Shown: piece after piece, positions 61,301 to 64,000 of the stretch | How the letters are laid out: every line of letters starts with the position of its first letter | Position numbering within the stretch: position 1 is the first letter of the stretch | Source of the DNA: JAIXWP01 sp965247015 | GTDB taxonomy: Bacteria; Bacteroidota; Bacteroidia; Flavobacteriales_D; Sanyastnellaceae | Assembly (NCBI GenBank): GCA_965247015.1 | Contig: CBDFGG010000004.1 | Location: forward strand, 744,001-808,000 | DNA length: 64,000 nucleotides | Reading direction: 5' to 3' | Notes under the pieces: generated by a model | The model's input: the letters and a program-made list of their open reading frames with translations, nothing else | Told to the model about the DNA's origin: nothing | The model's database searches: none | Translations under genes and position numbers: made by a program

Positions 61301-64000
61301 ACAGATAATTGCAGTCCATCAGGTTCGATTACTATCACGCAAAGTCCTGCAGCTGGAACAAACATTACTGTTGCGACAACAATTACAATAACTGCAACAG
61401 ATGGATCTGGCAATATTAGCACCTGTACTTTTGTGGTGACTCCAGTTGATGCAACACCTCCAACATTTACTTGTCCTGCAAATATTTCAGTTAACGCAGC
61501 ATCAGGGTCATGTTCAGCACCGGTAACTTATACCGTATCGGCCACAGATGCTTGTAACACATGTCCTACGGCCATTACAAACTTTACATTAATAGGAACA
61601 TTTGGAGGTCATAGCTATTTTGTTTCAAATGCAGGTGCAAATTATAATACCGCGAATACAGCATGCACAAGCGCTGGCGGATATCTTGCCGCAATCAGTT
61701 CTGCAGCTGAAAATACTTTCATAAGAACTTACATCGATGCACAAAATTACAATGCATGGATCGGATACACAGATGCAGCCACTGAAGGAAGCTTTGTTTG
61801 GACCAATGGGGAACCAAACGTTTATACGAATTGGGAAGCTGGATCTCCATCAGCTGGAGCTAATACAGATGACGCAGTAAGACTTGAGGAAGACGGAGAG
61901 TGGGATGATAGACCACTGACTAATACAGAGCGTTATATTCTCGAACTGGATTGTACTCCGTTTACAGTAACTCCAGTTTTAACTGCTGGTCTTGCAAGTG
62001 GAAGTAACTTCCCTGTGGGTACAACAACCGTCACCTACACAGCGACTGATGCTGCTGGCAATACATCTAATTGCTCGTTTACGGTTACCGTAACCGACAC
62101 TACTAATCCAAGCATTACATGTGGCCCTAACGTTACGGCTAATACCAGCGCTGGGTCTTGCACAGCTGCTGTGACATTGACTCCACCGATGAATATTAGT
62201 TCTATTACATCCGGCTGTTTTGCTTTACCGGCAGCAGGTGTATGTAGTGGTGGAAATGGTGCAGCAACGACAGGAATTACAATCAATGCTGGTCAAACAT
62301 TTTGGTATACTGCAACTGGGACATTTGCTAACATCACTTTAAATGGTGGGACGTTGCGAATTTGCGGAAACCTAACACTAACCAATATCAATTTTACATC
62401 TGGAACAATCGCTATTGAGCAAGGAGGTACATTGACTATCAATGGAGCAGGAACACTTAACATGAACGGTAACTGTACTATTGTAAACAGAGGTACATTA
62501 AACATCAATAGAAGTGTCACTCTTCAGAATGCAAATAACCTAATTGGCAATGCAATCCCTTCTGCAGTCATTAATATGAATGGAGGTAATTATACATTAA
62601 CATTAAATAGTGCTACCTCCAGATTTGTAAACTTCGGTTCTTCTAATATTAGAAATATCGTTATCCAAGGTGCAACCAATGGAGTTGTATGTCTTGGATA
62701 TGGCAGTACTTCTGAATTTGGCACGGTAACAAATAATACTGCAAATTCCGTCAATGCTCCTGATGGAATTGCTTGCTTCAAAATAAATACAAGCGCTACT
62801 TTAAATAGTGCTTTGACAAATACTGCCAACGTAAACGTTTGTCAAGCACCAGCTGCAACTGTTACTGGAAGCTATGGAAGCGCTACGGTAAACACCAACT
62901 GTACAGCTTGCACAAGTGTGCCTGTTTACTCTGACAACTGCGGAGTGGTATCTATCACCAATAGCTTTAATGGAACAAACAATGCAAGTGGTAATTACCC
63001 AGTAGGCACCACTACAGTAACTTGGACCGTTACAGATGTCAGTGGTAACATTGCTACATGTTCTCAAACAGTAACGGTTACAGACAATATTGCTCCAACA
63101 ATTACTTGTCCTGCGAATCAAACTTTAGCATTTGGCACCGGGTGTTCTGTAACATTGCCAAACTATACAACACTTGCAACAGTTTCTGACAACTGCACAC
63201 CAACAGGCTCGATTACTGTTACACAATCACCAGCGGCGGGAACGGTATATATAACAGAAGGTACTACAACCGTGACGCTCACAGCAACTGATGCTAACGG
63301 CAATATCTCAACATGTAATTTCACTGTAACTAGAGATGATAATACCGCTCCGGTAATAACATGTCCAGCAAATATTACGACCAATGCGAGCACTGGTCAA
63401 TGCGGGGCAGTAGTTACTTATTCTTTGAGCTCAACAGATGAATGTGTTGGATCAAGCTGTGCACCAGCATCCATTCCAGGTTATACACTACTAGGAACAT
63501 TAAATGGCCACACATACTTTAGATCAAATACTGCATCGTTATGGCCAGCGGCAAATACGAGCGCTAATGCAACAGGTGGACACCTTGCTACTATTAGCAG
63601 CGCTGCTGAAAATAGTTTCTTGGCTTCAGCTGGAATTGCTTGGATTGGATTTAATGATGCAACTACAGAAGGAACATTTGTTTGGACAAATGGTGAGCCT
63701 GTAGTCTTTACAAATTGGAATCCAGGTGAACCCAACAATACAGGTAACCAAGATTACACCATTATAAACTTTGGTGCTGGAAATACTTGGGATGACCAAG
63801 GAACTGCAACGACAACAACGCATCCGCACATTCTTGAATTCGACTGTACGTACAATTTAGTAAGTGGACTACCAACAGGAAGTGTTTTCCCTGTAGGTAC
63901 TACAACCGTTTCATACACAGTAACTGATGGTAATGGAAATACTTCCGCACCATGTTCATTCACTGTTACGGTAAATGACAATGTACCACCTACTTTTATT
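58310..64000 (+). CDS. Giant secreted HYR-repeat adhesin with C-type lectin inserts (5' part)
   Basis: 1897 codons without a stop, running off the window. Signal peptide residues 1-28 (VSAQ). Residues ~36-276 form a choice-of-anchor-L domain (VVVVEFDVIPLCDTMQLTFV, FGSEEYAEYTC, DAFGFFVSGPG). A Calx-beta-like stretch follows (GTATYGVDY, AEGTETL), then HYR domains starting near residues 470, 794, 883, 965, 1047, 1263, 1592 and 1677, each with TCPANxT, TATDNC and PVGTTTVTxTxTD. C-type lectin domains lie at 1091-1214 and 1724-1846; an Ig-like segment (PYTYQWFRNG) is near 745. Expected to be a T9SS cargo with its sorting domain beyond the window; cell-surface adhesion is inferred. Base use is Thr/Ala/Asn-rich like other adhesins. 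Confidence 0.93.
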   Translation, partial: MNLTRILSYTLRSSLLLVLLVSTSRVSAQLNVNENANNATMSNLIQGSGVIISNFTVISGADRQVSSFTNTNAAGNPLNIPNGLLLSTGRGTQAVGPNNNAGSSVGNGITYVDPDITAIQGNATNDVVVVEFDVIPLCDTMQLTFVFGSEEYAEYTCADFNDAFGFFVSGPGISGPYANGAENFARLPDGTPVSIGTVNQGSAGAFGDPANCASFANSASYLDNTGNAFLQADGLTVRLRASGVVEPCQVYHVKCVLADAGDDAYDSFVWLDGFTCQGQNVNIFPTTAGGSAVEGCGSLTYNAVRAGDLNVPLTVSLSYSGTATYGVDYNNLPTVLSYAAGQSLIPFTILPTDDGIAEGTETLIITSTYNVCSTSYSQVFNFQIQEPQLTLDCSPLVFNTGPGTCQAVVTFANPTATTNCGNATVTRTDGLPITSGMSLSPGTYTLSYSATTDGPVPLTASCNRTLTVVDNINPTFTCPADVTVNAGGACSAVVTIPAVTATDNCGIASITNSFNGTNNASGTYFGGPTNVIWTITDVNGNVSTCTQTVTVTNTAAGRAFAMVVPPTAACAFVSGPAIFGTLTNMTWNGTNLTKTNNNNITNADAFSTNAVYNNGYVYAITPAGNQQKFIGLSAANDGPNGWNGIDYAIYTRNNNTLRIYENGALIVNNAGGYATGDTLKIMRDNGVIRYMRNSTIIYTSTVAPSAGPYYADMTIETNGTQWLDVTIVNPSCGTFQAGAIGYAGPYTYQWFRNGSPIVSATSQTYTAPTLNLNDIYSVQVSNATCTLNSNDLTVIQKTTASCTDAALTFTAAGVACSANATVPNPAVIGGCTSVVITNNFNGGTANANGVYNIGDTPVTFTLSSGCGEVLGTCVTTVTVVDNIAPTIACPGNTNYNFSTGCTNVLPDFLATITATDNCTGSPVTLTQSPAPGTIVSGPVTVTITAADQNFNTSTCTFTATAVDNVGPTFTCPSNTNLTINPTTCNASLPNYAASITATDNCSPSGSITITQSPAAGTNITVATTITITATDGSGNISTCTFVVTPVDATPPTFTCPANISVNAASGSCSAPVTYTVSATDACNTCPTAITNFTLIGTFGGHSYFVSNAGANYNTANTACTSAGGYLAAISSAAENTFIRTYIDAQNYNAWIGYTDAATEGSFVWTNGEPNVYTNWEAGSPSAGANTDDAVRLEEDGEWDDRPLTNTERYILELDCTPFTVTPVLTAGLASGSNFPVGTTTVTYTATDAAGNTSNCSFTVTVTDTTNPSITCGPNVTANTSAGSCTAAVTLTPPMNISSITSGCFALPAAGVCSGGNGAATTGITINAGQTFWYTATGTFANITLNGGTLRICGNLTLTNINFTSGTIAIEQGGTLTINGAGTLNMNGNCTIVNRGTLNINRSVTLQNANNLIGNAIPSAVINMNGGNYTLTLNSATSRFVNFGSSNIRNIVIQGATNGVVCLGYGSTSEFGTVTNNTANSVNAPDGIACFKINTSATLNSALTNTANVNVCQAPAATVTGSYGSATVNTNCTACTSVPVYSDNCGVVSITNSFNGTNNASGNYPVGTTTVTWTVTDVSGNIATCSQTVTVTDNIAPTITCPANQTLAFGTGCSVTLPNYTTLATVSDNCTPTGSITVTQSPAAGTVYITEGTTTVTLTATDANGNISTCNFTVTRDDNTAPVITCPANITTNASTGQCGAVVTYSLSSTDECVGSSCAPASIPGYTLLGTLNGHTYFRSNTASLWPAANTSANATGGHLATISSAAENSFLASAGIAWIGFNDATTEGTFVWTNGEPVVFTNWNPGEPNNTGNQDYTIINFGAGNTWDDQGTATTTTHPHILEFDCTYNLVSGLPTGSVFPVGTTTVSYTVTDGNGNTSAPCSFTVTVNDNVPPTFI
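61580..61953 (+). other. C-type lectin domain 1 nested in a HYR domain
   Basis: From NFTLIGTFGGHSYFVSN to YILELDC. Carries GGYLAAISSAAENTFI, WIGYTDAATEGSFVWTNGEP, NWEAGSP and EWDDRP. The EPN motif after WTNG and the WDD near the end are the residues that bind Ca2+ and mannose-type sugars in active lectins. Confidence 0.8.
62190..62915 (+). other. Beta-helix-like insert nested in a HYR domain
   Basis: About 240 residues of short Asn/Thr/Gly-rich repeats: NITLNGGTLRICGNL, GTIAIEQGGTLTINGAG, TIVNRGTLNINRSVTLQN, SAVINMNGGNYTLTLNS. The regular hydrophobic-x-hydrophobic steps suggest a right-handed parallel beta-helix or similar solenoid. Confidence 0.6.
63479..63846 (+). other. C-type lectin domain 2 nested in a HYR domain
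   Basis: From GYTLLGTLNGHTYFRSN to HILEFDC. Has GGHLATISSAAENSFL, WIGFNDATTEGTFVWTNGEP, NWNPGEPNN and TWDDQG. Here the first sugar motif reads EPV, with EPN present further on in PGEPNN. Confidence 0.8.

Noticed and set aside
59650..63981. Many minus-strand open frames opposite the adhesin
   Set aside because: Thr/Ala/Gly/Val-rich coding DNA leaves the opposite strand open; the plus-strand frame has clear domains throughout.

Overview
The window comes from a Bacteroidota chromosome, most likely a gliding, Flavobacteriales-like organism; the genus cannot be fixed from the sequence. The evidence is a complete type IX secretion (T9SS) core (porP/sprF-like, gldK, gldL, gldM, gldN), promoters of the Bacteroidota type (-7 box close to TAnnTTYG, in two cases with a TTTG about 18 nt upstream), few Shine-Dalgarno sequences, several TTG/GTG starts, and gene orders known from this phylum (ileS-dksA-like-lspA; nadK-DUF6089-uppS-bamA-ompH-ompH-murI; miaB-sigma54 activator-lptE-TPR-secG-groES-groEL; acpP-fabF-rnc). 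No rRNA, tRNA, IS element, prophage or CRISPR array was seen. The DNA is moderately AT-rich throughout.

Layout. 1-222: 5' part of an ABC-F ATPase. 307-6301: T9SS/gliding motor genes on the minus strand. 6494-10161: arginase-like protein and topoisomerase I. 10360-17268: miaB, a sigma-54 activator, lptE, a TPR protein with heptanucleotide repeats, secG and groESL. 17355-19811: a TetR regulator, YqeY, and a RimK-like ligase facing a retropepsin-like protease. 19901-34005: a surface-glycan cluster (several glycosyltransferases, asparagine synthase, GNAT, polysaccharide deacetylase, O-antigen-ligase-like protein, acyltransferase) whose distal operon starts with a ThiF/MoeB-rhodanese fusion. 34236-39352: acpP-fabF-rnc, kbl, an FAD oxidoreductase and ferritin. 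39505-42723: a YfiR/TPR/SpoIIE-phosphatase signalling operon. 42779-45186: UspA, an esterase and pdxJ. 45383-53418: CBS protein, nadK, DUF6089, uppS, bamA, two Skp/OmpH chaperones and murI, a cell-envelope block. 53415-57972: lspA, DksA-like protein and ileS. 58310-64000: the first 1897 codons of a giant secreted adhesin, which runs off the window.

How the parts fit. Much of the window serves the cell envelope: T9SS export (gld/porP), outer-membrane assembly (bamA, Skp-like chaperones, lptE), precursor supply (uppS, murI), surface glycan, lipoprotein processing (lspA), and a very large putative T9SS cargo.

The least expected signals are: (a) ten copies of an 18-bp palindrome, ACCGAA-YR-WW-YR-TTCGGT, one of them lying exactly between the -7 box and the start codon of the TetR gene and most of the others inside coding regions, with a cluster in the glycan genes; (b) a heptanucleotide microsatellite inside a TPR gene that necessarily encodes a heptad-repeat peptide and could shift frame; (c) HYR domains in the giant adhesin that carry whole C-type lectin domains (twice) and a beta-helix-like domain nested inside them. 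Four starts were moved downstream of the longest reading frame (yqeY, bamA, the first ompH, ileS).
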